Source: Methylococcaceae bacterium
GTDB taxonomy: Bacteria > Pseudomonadota > Gammaproteobacteria > Methylococcales > Methylomonadaceae
Length of the DNA: 7,217 bases
Direction: 5' to 3'
Assembly (NCBI GenBank): GCA_003542275.1
Contig: DPKY01000031.1
Coordinates: 1-7,217 of the forward strand
Positions within the stretch are counted from its first letter, which is position 1. Every line of letters starts with the position of its first letter. A program made the position numbers and the translations under genes. Below are positions 1-5,437 of the stretch, one piece after another. Below the pieces are notes generated by a model. It was not told the origin of the DNA and made no database searches. It worked only from the letters and a program-made list of their open reading frames with translations.

Positions 1-180
1 GAGTATTTCAATACGCAACTCGCAACGGACGAATACGACACCATCGGTGGGTTTCTTGTCAGTCAACTCGAACATATGCCCCAAAAAGGCGAGCGCCTAG
101 ACGTGGAGGATTTACGATTTGAAATCATTAAAGCCGATACGCGCCGCATTTATTTAATTAAACTCAAGCGCGTAAAATAG
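1..180 (+). CDS. corC: CorC/HlyC-type transporter-associated domain protein, C-terminal fragment
   Basis: Frame 1 is open from the window edge to a TAG at 178-180, giving the last 59 residues of a protein that begins upstream. The residues YDTIGGFLVSQLEHMPQKGE, followed by a short beta-rich stretch and the ending ADTRRIYLIKLKR, match the transporter-associated (CorC_HlyC) domain that closes CorC, YbeX and the DUF21/CBS proteins. Family members have paired CBS domains before this one and have been linked to magnesium and cobalt efflux and, for YbeX, to ribosome-related physiology. Those upstream domains lie outside the window, so it is not possible to tell a short cytosolic CorC from a membrane-anchored DUF21 form. 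The symbol is therefore tentative, while the domain call is firm. The gap to the next gene is 47 bp with no evident terminator, so co-transcription with it is plausible. Confidence 0.8.
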   Translation, partial: EYFNTQLATDEYDTIGGFLVSQLEHMPQKGERLDVEDLRFEIIKADTRRIYLIKLKRVK

Positions 181-227
181 CGCCACGCTATTTACTTACT
201 TGTGTCTATATTAAGAGCTACTGTGCC

Positions 228-1328
228 ATGAATCCGTCTACGTCACCCAATCACTTGATTACCCTGCGTTTTATCAATCGCGGTTTAAAACGCTTTTTGC
301 CTAACTCGCAAGCACTGTCTCTTGCCATTATTTTGCTGGTGAGTTTTGTGTTTATCTATTCACTGGCAGATTTACTCATGCCCGTTTTTGTGTCCATTGG
401 CCTGGCTTATTTGCTTGAAGGCATTGTGCGCAAATTGGAGCATTTGAATATGCCGCGTTTTGGGGCGGTGATGCTGGTTTTTTCTTTATTTGTAGCGAGC
501 CTCGTTTTTTTACTGTTCTATCTCATTCCCATTATCTCTCAACAAGCCGTTGAACTCGCACAGCAAGTGCCTGATATTCTCAGCCACGCGCAAACAGGCA
601 TTATGCGTTTGCCAAAACTCTATCCAAAACTGATTTCTGAAAGCAAAATTCAAGAAATTTTATTGGTTGTGCAAAAAGAATTGATTAGCTACAGCCAAAG
701 TTTGCTTTCCGTGTCAGCAGCTTCTATTGTAGGGTTAATTAGCGCAATGATTTATTTATTTCTTGTGCCGATGATGATTTTCTTTTTTCTCAAAGATAAA
801 GCGCTGTTGATGTCTTGGTTTATGGGATTTTTACCTACTGAGCGGAATTTGAGCGTTCATGTTTGGCATGAAGTGGATATGCAAATTGGCAATTATGTGC
901 GCGGTAAATTTGCCGAAGTGTTTATTTTATCGATAGTGAGTTATATCACCTACGCGGTGATGGGACTGAATTATGCTTTATTGCTAGCGGTGTTGATGGG
1001 CTTGCAGGTCATTTTGCCCTACATTGGTGCCACGCTTGTCACTTTTCCTGTGCTGGGCGTGGCGTATTTTCAATGGGGCATTAGCAACGATGATTTTATG
1101 GCGATTGTGATGGCGTATGCCATTATTCAAGCCGTAGATGGGGTACTGTTGGTGCCACTGCTATTTTCTGAAGCGGTCAATTTACACGCGATTGCCATCA
1201 TTGTGGCCATTTTATTTTTTGGTGGCTTATGGGGTTTTTGGGGCGTTTTTCTCGCTATTCCATTGGCGACTGTCGTGAAAGCGGTGTTAACGGCGTGGCC
1301 GCGATTGGGTGAAGGCGCCACGTCTTGA
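228..1328 (+). CDS. perM: AI-2E family transporter, PerM-like permease
   Basis: A 366-residue polytopic inner-membrane protein of the AI-2E/UPF0118 family, close to the usual 340-370 residue length. Hydrophobic segments lie at about 30-60, 75-103 and 165-190, and then from 228 almost to the C-terminus. A less hydrophobic, probably soluble helical stretch at about 105-160 separates the first segments from the rest, as is typical of the family. Recognisable family motifs are FFLKDK (186-191), NYVRGK (222-227), LNYALLLAVLMG (247-258), LPYIGA (263-268), LFSEAVNLH (312-320) and GGLWGFWGVFLAIPLA (332-347). From memory, these match E. coli PerM closely. The substrate is uncertain: some family members export AI-2 or act as Na+/H+ antiporters, and PerM itself has no settled function. 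The ATG at 228 has a weak purine-rich site (AAGAG, about 213-217) some 10 nt upstream, and the N-terminus reads naturally into the first membrane segment. Confidence 0.9.
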   Translation: MNPSTSPNHLITLRFINRGLKRFLPNSQALSLAIILLVSFVFIYSLADLLMPVFVSIGLAYLLEGIVRKLEHLNMPRFGAVMLVFSLFVASLVFLLFYLIPIISQQAVELAQQVPDILSHAQTGIMRLPKLYPKLISESKIQEILLVVQKELISYSQSLLSVSAASIVGLISAMIYLFLVPMMIFFFLKDKALLMSWFMGFLPTERNLSVHVWHEVDMQIGNYVRGKFAEVFILSIVSYITYAVMGLNYALLLAVLMGLQVILPYIGATLVTFPVLGVAYFQWGISNDDFMAIVMAYAIIQAVDGVLLVPLLFSEAVNLHAIAIIVAILFFGGLWGFWGVFLAIPLATVVKAVLTAWPRLGEGATS

Positions 1329-1354
1329 ACAAAACTCGCCTCGTGGAATTTCAC

Positions 1355-1383
1355 TTGAAAATAAAGGGATTCTCGCCTACACT
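1355..1383 (+). promoter_or_regulatory. Predicted sigma70 promoter for the multicopper oxidase-moaA unit
   Basis: TTGAAA at 1355-1360 (5 of 6 to the -35 consensus) and TACACT at 1378-1383 (4 of 6 to the -10 consensus, including the first T, the second A and the last T) are separated by exactly 17 nt. Transcription would start near 1390, leaving a leader of about 50 nt before the oxidase ATG at 1440. The position just after the perM stop (1326-1328) suggests the oxidase does not depend on read-through. This is a match by eye only; no start-site data are available. Confidence 0.55.
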
Positions 1384-1396
1384 CAAAATGAAACCA

Positions 1397-1410
1397 GCGA
1401 CATTTGTCGC
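1397..1410. promoter_or_regulatory. Perfect 14-bp palindrome in the oxidase leader, possible operator
   Basis: GCGACATTTGTCGC is a perfect two-fold symmetric repeat (GCGACA, TT, TGTCGC) directly followed by ATTTTT. It lies at about +7 to +20 of the predicted transcript and about 20 nt before the ribosome-binding site of the oxidase. The GACA...TGTC half-sites recall the copper-response CusR/CopR boxes, but those have 4 nt between the GACA and TGTC cores and this has 2. It could instead be a short intrinsic terminator for perM or for leader transcripts (5-6 bp stem, then a T-rich run interrupted early by G). The symmetry is directly visible; its role is inferred. Confidence 0.45.
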
Positions 1411-1439
1411 ATTTTTGATAGTAGAGTGAAGGAGAGGTT

Positions 1440-3080
1440 ATGACTAAATTTAATCAATCACGTCGTCGTTTTTTAACGCAGTCGGGCGTTGGACTGGTGA
1501 CGTTGACAACGTTGCCTCGTCTTGCTGATGCGATGGAAAGTATGCGTATGGGCGGCGGTATGGGCATGGGGATGCATAGTGGCTCGGGGGAAATTGCTTA
1601 TCCTAAACTCTCGCCTAACAAAGCTAATCCCCTTTTTCATCCCGATGTGGAACTGGATTTGGTGTGCAAGCCTGCAGAAATATCCATTTTAAAAGGGGCG
1701 CCCACGCGTGTTTTGCGTTATCAAGCAACGTTAATTAAAGGGCCAGTGGGTACCGTGGTGGATATTCCCCATTCTTATTTAGGGTCGATTATTCGTTTAC
1801 AAAAAGGCCAAAAGGTGCGTGTGAATTTTCATAACGGCCTTTCACAAGCAAGTGTGGTGCATTGGCATGGGCTACACGTTCCTCAAATGATGGACGGTCA
1901 TCCGCAATATGCCATTGACAGTGGTGAAACGTGGGTGTACGAGTTTGAGGTGATGAATCGCGCTAACATGAATATCTACCATCCGCATCCACACGGCGCG
2001 ACAGCAAAACAAGTCTATTTAGGGCTTGCGGGCGCGTTGATTGTCAACGATGAAGAAGAAGCGGCGCTTGAGCTACCCTCAGGGGAGTATGAAATTCCTT
2101 TAGTGATTCAAGATAAACAATTTGATAGTGAGAATCAGCTCACTTACTCTCCCTCAATGCACCAGCGTATGGCGGGCATGACCGGCGAGAAAATTTTGGT
2201 CAACGGCCAAGCCAATTTCCATTTGGACGTGGCGAGTCGTGCTTATCGTTTGCGTGTGATGAATGGTTCAACCTCGCGCATTTATAAAATGGCTTGGGAT
2301 GATGGTATGCCAATGACTGTTATTGGCGTCGATGGGGGATTGCTTGAGCAGCCTGAAACACGGCCTTATGTCATGTTAGCCCCTGGTGAGCGCCTTGACG
2401 TGTGGGCGGATTTTAGTGGTCGCAATGAAGGGACGCAACTCGCGCTGAAAAGTTTAGCCTTCTCTGGCGTGTTGCCTAAAATGGGCATGAATCATGGCGG
2501 GCTTGCTGTGGGCAGTGAATACCCTATTTGTACCATTAAAGTCACGCGCAAAGTGAGCGATAATCATAAACTGCCCACAAACTTGTCTAAAATGCCGCGT
2601 TACCGTATTGATGAAACAGCCAATCCCAATAATCCACTGCCGATTGGGATTTCAGAATCGCCTATGTCCATGCTACTCAATGGCCGTGCTTATGAATTCA
2701 ACAATCCACTTCCCACTGAGCGTGTGAAAATGGGGAGTGTGCAGCTGTTGGAAATTTTCCATGCGCACGGCGAGATGAATAAGCGAGGTGGTGGCATGGG
2801 CGGAATGGGTGGCATGAGTATGTCAATGGCGCATCCCATTCATTTGCACGGCCAACAGTTTGAAATTATGAGTCGTAGCATCTCAGGCGATACGACCGAT
2901 TATGACACGGTGAGTGAAGGGTTTATTGATAGCGGCCTCAAAGATACGGTGCTGGTCATGCCCATGGAGCGCGTGAAAATCATTAAACCGTTCCACGATT
3001 TTAAAGGCTTATTTTTGTATCATTGCCATAATTTAGAGCACGAAGATATGGGCATGATGCGTGAATTTTCAGTGGAGTGA
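1440..3080 (+). CDS. Tat-exported Met-rich multicopper oxidase, CueO-like
   Basis: A 546-residue periplasmic three-domain copper oxidase. The N-terminus carries a twin-arginine signal (SRRRFL, residues 7-12) and a hydrophobic stretch, with likely cleavage after LADA at about residue 31. All four copper-ligand clusters are present: HWHGLH (141-146), HPHPHG (181-186), HPIHLHG (465-471) and HCHNLEHEDMGM (528-539). The last supplies the type 1 cysteine C529, H534 and the probable axial M539, so the enzyme should be active. Methionine-rich stretches lie after the signal (about 32-45) and just before HPIHLHG (about 446-463). Such segments bind copper in CueO, which oxidises Cu(I) to protect the periplasm. 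A copper-tolerance cuprous oxidase is the best guess; a laccase-like phenol oxidase is possible. The start has a strong site, GGAG at 1431-1434, 5 nt before the ATG. No copper ATPase or regulator gene is visible here. The stop codon overlaps moaA. Confidence 0.93.
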   Translation: MTKFNQSRRRFLTQSGVGLVTLTTLPRLADAMESMRMGGGMGMGMHSGSGEIAYPKLSPNKANPLFHPDVELDLVCKPAEISILKGAPTRVLRYQATLIKGPVGTVVDIPHSYLGSIIRLQKGQKVRVNFHNGLSQASVVHWHGLHVPQMMDGHPQYAIDSGETWVYEFEVMNRANMNIYHPHPHGATAKQVYLGLAGALIVNDEEEAALELPSGEYEIPLVIQDKQFDSENQLTYSPSMHQRMAGMTGEKILVNGQANFHLDVASRAYRLRVMNGSTSRIYKMAWDDGMPMTVIGVDGGLLEQPETRPYVMLAPGERLDVWADFSGRNEGTQLALKSLAFSGVLPKMGMNHGGLAVGSEYPICTIKVTRKVSDNHKLPTNLSKMPRYRIDETANPNNPLPIGISESPMSMLLNGRAYEFNNPLPTERVKMGSVQLLEIFHAHGEMNKRGGGMGGMGGMSMSMAHPIHLHGQQFEIMSRSISGDTTDYDTVSEGFIDSGLKDTVLVMPMERVKIIKPFHDFKGLFLYHCHNLEHEDMGMMREFSVE

Positions 3081-4096
3081 GGCATTTTTTGACGGCAACC
3101 ACTTTTCCTACGCAACTCATCGACCGCTTTGGACGCAAGGTGGATTATCTGCGTATTTCAATTACCGATAGGTGTGATTTTCGTTGTGTGTATTGCATGG
3201 CCGAAGACATGACGTTTCTGCCGCGTGAGGCGATTTTAAGTCTTGAGGAAATTTATTTACTGGCTAAAACCTTTGTTGAATTGGGCGTCACCAAAATCCG
3301 TATTACGGGAGGGGAGCCGCTCGTTCGCAAAGGCGCATTAGCGCTACTTGAGCAAATTGGTGCGCTGGCGGGATTGCGTGAGCTGGTATTAACCACGAAC
3401 GGTTCCCAACTTGCCACCGTCGCCTCAAAGTTAAAAGCCGCCAACGTCAAACGCATCAATATCAGTCTTGATACGCTCGACCCCGTAAAATTTAAAGCGA
3501 TGACGCGCACGGGTGAATTGCAACAAGTGCTAGCGGGCATTGATGCGGCACGAGAGGTGGGATTTGAGCGAATCAAACTCAATGCGGTGATTTTAAAACA
3601 TCGCAATCACGATGAGGTGGGCAATCTCGTGCAATTTGCCATTGATAAAAAAATCGATATTAGTTTTATTGAGGAAATGCCGCTAGGGGTTGTCGACAAG
3701 CATGACCGTGCCGAGGCGTATTATTCAAGTGATTTGATTCGTGCGGATTTAGCCCAGCGCTTCACGCTCCTTCCCAGTACCCAAAAAACCGGTGGCCCTT
3801 CTGATTACTGTCTTGTGTCCGGCACCCAAACACGCGTTGGTTTTATTTCACCTCACAGCCATAATTTCTGCGCAAGCTGTAATCGCGTGCGTTTAACGGT
3901 GGAAGGACGTTTGCTTTTGTGTCTTGGCAATGATCATGCTATCGATTTAAAATCAATTATTCGCACGCCTAATGCGACCGAACAGACCATCAAGCAAGCC
4001 ATTGTTGCGGCAATGGAAATTAAACCAGAAAAACACGATTTTAATCTACAAGAACAACCCGTCATTTTACGTTATATGAATATGACCGGTGGATAA
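3077..4096 (+). CDS. moaA: GTP 3',8-cyclase MoaA (molybdenum cofactor biosynthesis)
   Basis: A radical SAM enzyme that, with MoaC, converts GTP to cyclic pyranopterin monophosphate in the first step of molybdenum cofactor synthesis, in the cytoplasm. Counting from the GTG at 3077 (339 residues), the SAM cluster is CDFRCVYC with C33, C37 and C40. The SAM-contacting GGEP is at 78-81, the substrate-side cluster is C265, C268 and C282 (CX2CX13C), and the chain ends in the Gly-Gly tail the family needs. Length and motifs indicate an intact, functional protein. The GTG overlaps the oxidase TGA as GTGA. A TTG at 3089 (335 residues) is at least as likely a start: GAGG at 3079-3082 lies 6 nt upstream of it, while the GTG has no well-spaced site, and the extra residues RHFL are not family-like. 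The gene is probably co-transcribed with the oxidase. No other moa, moe or mog genes are in view. Confidence 0.95.
   Translation: MRHFLTATTFPTQLIDRFGRKVDYLRISITDRCDFRCVYCMAEDMTFLPREAILSLEEIYLLAKTFVELGVTKIRITGGEPLVRKGALALLEQIGALAGLRELVLTTNGSQLATVASKLKAANVKRINISLDTLDPVKFKAMTRTGELQQVLAGIDAAREVGFERIKLNAVILKHRNHDEVGNLVQFAIDKKIDISFIEEMPLGVVDKHDRAEAYYSSDLIRADLAQRFTLLPSTQKTGGPSDYCLVSGTQTRVGFISPHSHNFCASCNRVRLTVEGRLLLCLGNDHAIDLKSIIRTPNATEQTIKQAIVAAMEIKPEKHDFNLQEQPVILRYMNMTGG
3079..3091 (+). promoter_or_regulatory. moaA: Ribosome-binding site and alternative TTG start of moaA
   Basis: GAGG at 3079-3082 sits 6 nt before an in-frame TTG at 3089-3091, which is a normal Shine-Dalgarno geometry. The upstream GTG candidate at 3077 overlaps the preceding stop codon and has only GGAG at 3074-3077, which runs into the start codon itself. 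The TTG would give a protein beginning MTATTFPTQLIDRFGRK, and the recognisable MoaA start (TQLIDRFGRK) is retained either way. Confidence 0.5.
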
Positions 4097-5240
4097 TCGC
4101 CAGCGTTTCTAGCAGTTGATTGACGTCTTCGCTCTCATGCAGTGCGGATAAAGTAATACGCAAACGTGCTTTGCCTTGTGGCACGGTGGGTGGGCGAATG
4201 GCACTCACTAAAAAACCGGCTTCAAAGAGTTTTTCGCTCATCTCCAGCGCACACACACTCTCACCTACCAGCAATGGCTGAATTGGCGTATTTGACGGCA
4301 TCAGCGGCAGGCCTAATTGACGTGCCCCTGCTGTAAATTGCGTGATGAGCGCTTGTAATTTTTCTCTGCGCCACGTTTCTTCAATGACTATTTTCAAACT
4401 CACTCGCGTGGCTTGAGCGATGGCTGGGGGGAGGGCGGTCGTGTAAATATAGCTGCGTGCAGATTGAATGAGCGTTTCAATCAGCGTGTGTGAACCTGAA
4501 ATAAACGCGCCGAACGTGCCGAAGGCTTTGCCCAGTGTGCCCATTAAAATGGGGACGTCATGAGGCGAGAGCGATAGTGTTTCAACTATTCCGCCGCCCG
4601 TTTGACCCAGCACACCCAAGCCATGCGCATCATCCACCATCAACCACGCATCGTGTTCTCTCGCTAAGATGCTTAAGGTGCGCAAATCAGCCACGTCACC
4701 GTCCATGCTAAAGACGCCATCGGTGATAATCATTTTTTCACTGTCGGTAGTTGTCGATAACAGTTGCGAGAGGCGCGTGGTGTCGTTATGTGGATAACGT
4801 CTAAATGTCGCACCAGAAAACAACCCGCCATCCAGTAGCGACGCGTGATTTAATTTATCTTCAAACACGCTGTCGCCGTGTTTACACAACGCAGTGATGG
4901 TGCCCAAATTTGCCATGTAGCCGGTTGAAAATAATAGGCTGCGCTCACGTCCTGTAAAATCCGCTAATTCTTCTTCCAGTGCGTGATGCACTGTGGAATG
5001 CCCACAAATTAAATGGGCGCTACCACTGCCCACACCCATTTCATCTGCTTGTTGCTGAAAAGCGCGAATGACTTTTTCGTTAACAGCAAGCCCTAAATAA
5101 TCATTACTACAAAAATTGATAAGCGTTTTATCGTCAACGCGGACGCGTGCATTTTTTTGATTGTGTATTTTCTTGCGCGTGCGATACACCCCCTTTTGTT
5201 GGCGCGTGATTAACGCATCGTGCAGTTTGTCAGTGGTCAT
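4062..5240 (-). CDS. bioF: 8-amino-7-oxononanoate synthase (biotin biosynthesis)
   Basis: A 392-residue PLP enzyme of the alpha-oxoamine synthase family, close to the usual 380-390 residues for BioF. It condenses pimeloyl-ACP or pimeloyl-CoA with L-alanine to make 8-amino-7-oxononanoate, a committed step of biotin synthesis in the cytoplasm. Visible motifs are NFCSNDYLGLA (42-52), GSGSAHLICGHSTVHHALEE (71-90), DGVFSMDGDVADL (174-186), VDDAHGLGVLG (202-212) with cofactor-binding D203 and H206, and GTLGKAFGTFGAF (234-246) with K238 as the Schiff-base lysine. KBL, ALA synthase and serine palmitoyltransferase share the fold, but the overall pattern favours BioF. The ATG at 5240-5238 is supported by AAGGTGA just upstream (5250-5244 on this strand). 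The gene stands alone here without bioA, B, C or D. Its 3' end overlaps moaA by 35 bp, and the inverted repeat at 5270-5303 lies in its leader or promoter. Confidence 0.93.
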   Translation of the reverse strand: MTTDKLHDALITRQQKGVYRTRKKIHNQKNARVRVDDKTLINFCSNDYLGLAVNEKVIRAFQQQADEMGVGSGSAHLICGHSTVHHALEEELADFTGRERSLLFSTGYMANLGTITALCKHGDSVFEDKLNHASLLDGGLFSGATFRRYPHNDTTRLSQLLSTTTDSEKMIITDGVFSMDGDVADLRTLSILAREHDAWLMVDDAHGLGVLGQTGGGIVETLSLSPHDVPILMGTLGKAFGTFGAFISGSHTLIETLIQSARSYIYTTALPPAIAQATRVSLKIVIEETWRREKLQALITQFTAGARQLGLPLMPSNTPIQPLLVGESVCALEMSEKLFEAGFLVSAIRPPTVPQGKARLRITLSALHESEDVNQLLETLAIIHRSYSYNVK

Positions 5241-5269
5241 TTTTCACCTTTTTTAAAGCTGGATAATTT

Positions 5270-5303
5270 GGTGGAAAACCACCATGACTGGGGGTTTTCC
5301 ACC
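5270..5303. repeat. bioF: 11-bp perfect inverted repeat upstream of bioF, candidate operator or leader hairpin
   Basis: GGTGGAAAACC (5270-5280) and GGTTTTCCACC (5293-5303) are exact reverse complements separated by 12 nt. The left arm can also pair locally as GGTGG-AAAA-CCACC (5270-5283), so two mutually exclusive hairpins are possible. No T-run follows on either strand, which argues against an intrinsic terminator. The site is 30-63 bp upstream of the bioF start and 135-168 bp upstream of the SulP start. The layout loosely recalls the BirA biotin operator (TTGTAAACC, spacer, GGTTTACAA): the inner AAACC/GGTTT cores agree. The outer bases and the spacer do not, since BirA sites usually have about 15-16 nt between the half-sites. 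Confidence 0.6.
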
Positions 5304-5360
5304 GGTGTAGTCGCTCATTTTTATACGCGAAAAAGGTTAAAAATGACGTTTACTCTATGA

Positions 5361-5392
5361 ATTATAACCGTTTTTTATATATGGCACGTCAA
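5361..5392 (-). promoter_or_regulatory. bioF: Possible bioF promoter
   Basis: On the minus strand an exact TATAAT (5366-5361) is preceded by TTGACG (5392-5387), 5 of 6 to the -35 consensus. The spacer is 20 nt, longer than the normal 16-18, so activity may be weak, may rely on the -10 alone, or may need an activator. If used, transcription would begin near 5354 and the inverted repeat at 5270-5303 would be inside a leader of roughly 115 nt. The same AT-rich stretch (about 5339-5382) must also hold the SulP promoter on the plus strand, for which no convincing -35/-10 pair is visible. Confidence 0.35.
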
Positions 5393-5437
5393 TAGCATTG
5401 TCTCGCTTAACACCTTTACTTTCCAAGTGAGATTTTT

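Noticed and set aside
1127..1354. 75-codon minus-strand reading frame over the perM 3' end
   Set aside because: It is antisense to a well-supported gene, its protein has no recognisable domain, and the composition mirrors the perM coding strand.
3253..3606. 117-codon minus-strand reading frame inside moaA
   Set aside because: It lies opposite conserved MoaA residues including GGEP, has no plausible domain, and has no credible ribosome-binding site.
4789..4797. TGTGGATAA, an exact DnaA-box sequence (TTATCCACA on the minus strand)
   Set aside because: A single site inside bioF encoding Tyr-Pro-His-Asn. The only other similar sequence noticed is a one-mismatch match at 4088-4096, and there is no AT-rich unwinding region or box cluster, so it is not an origin.
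5270..5303. Reading the inverted repeat as an intrinsic terminator
   Set aside because: No T-tract follows the stem on either strand, and it lies between divergent gene starts where no transcript should end.
5343..5360. Five-codon ORF (MTFTL) with an AAAAAGG site just upstream, between bioF and sulP
   Set aside because: Too short to judge, with no codon theme such as runs of one amino acid to suggest attenuation. Probably a chance ATG in AT-rich DNA.
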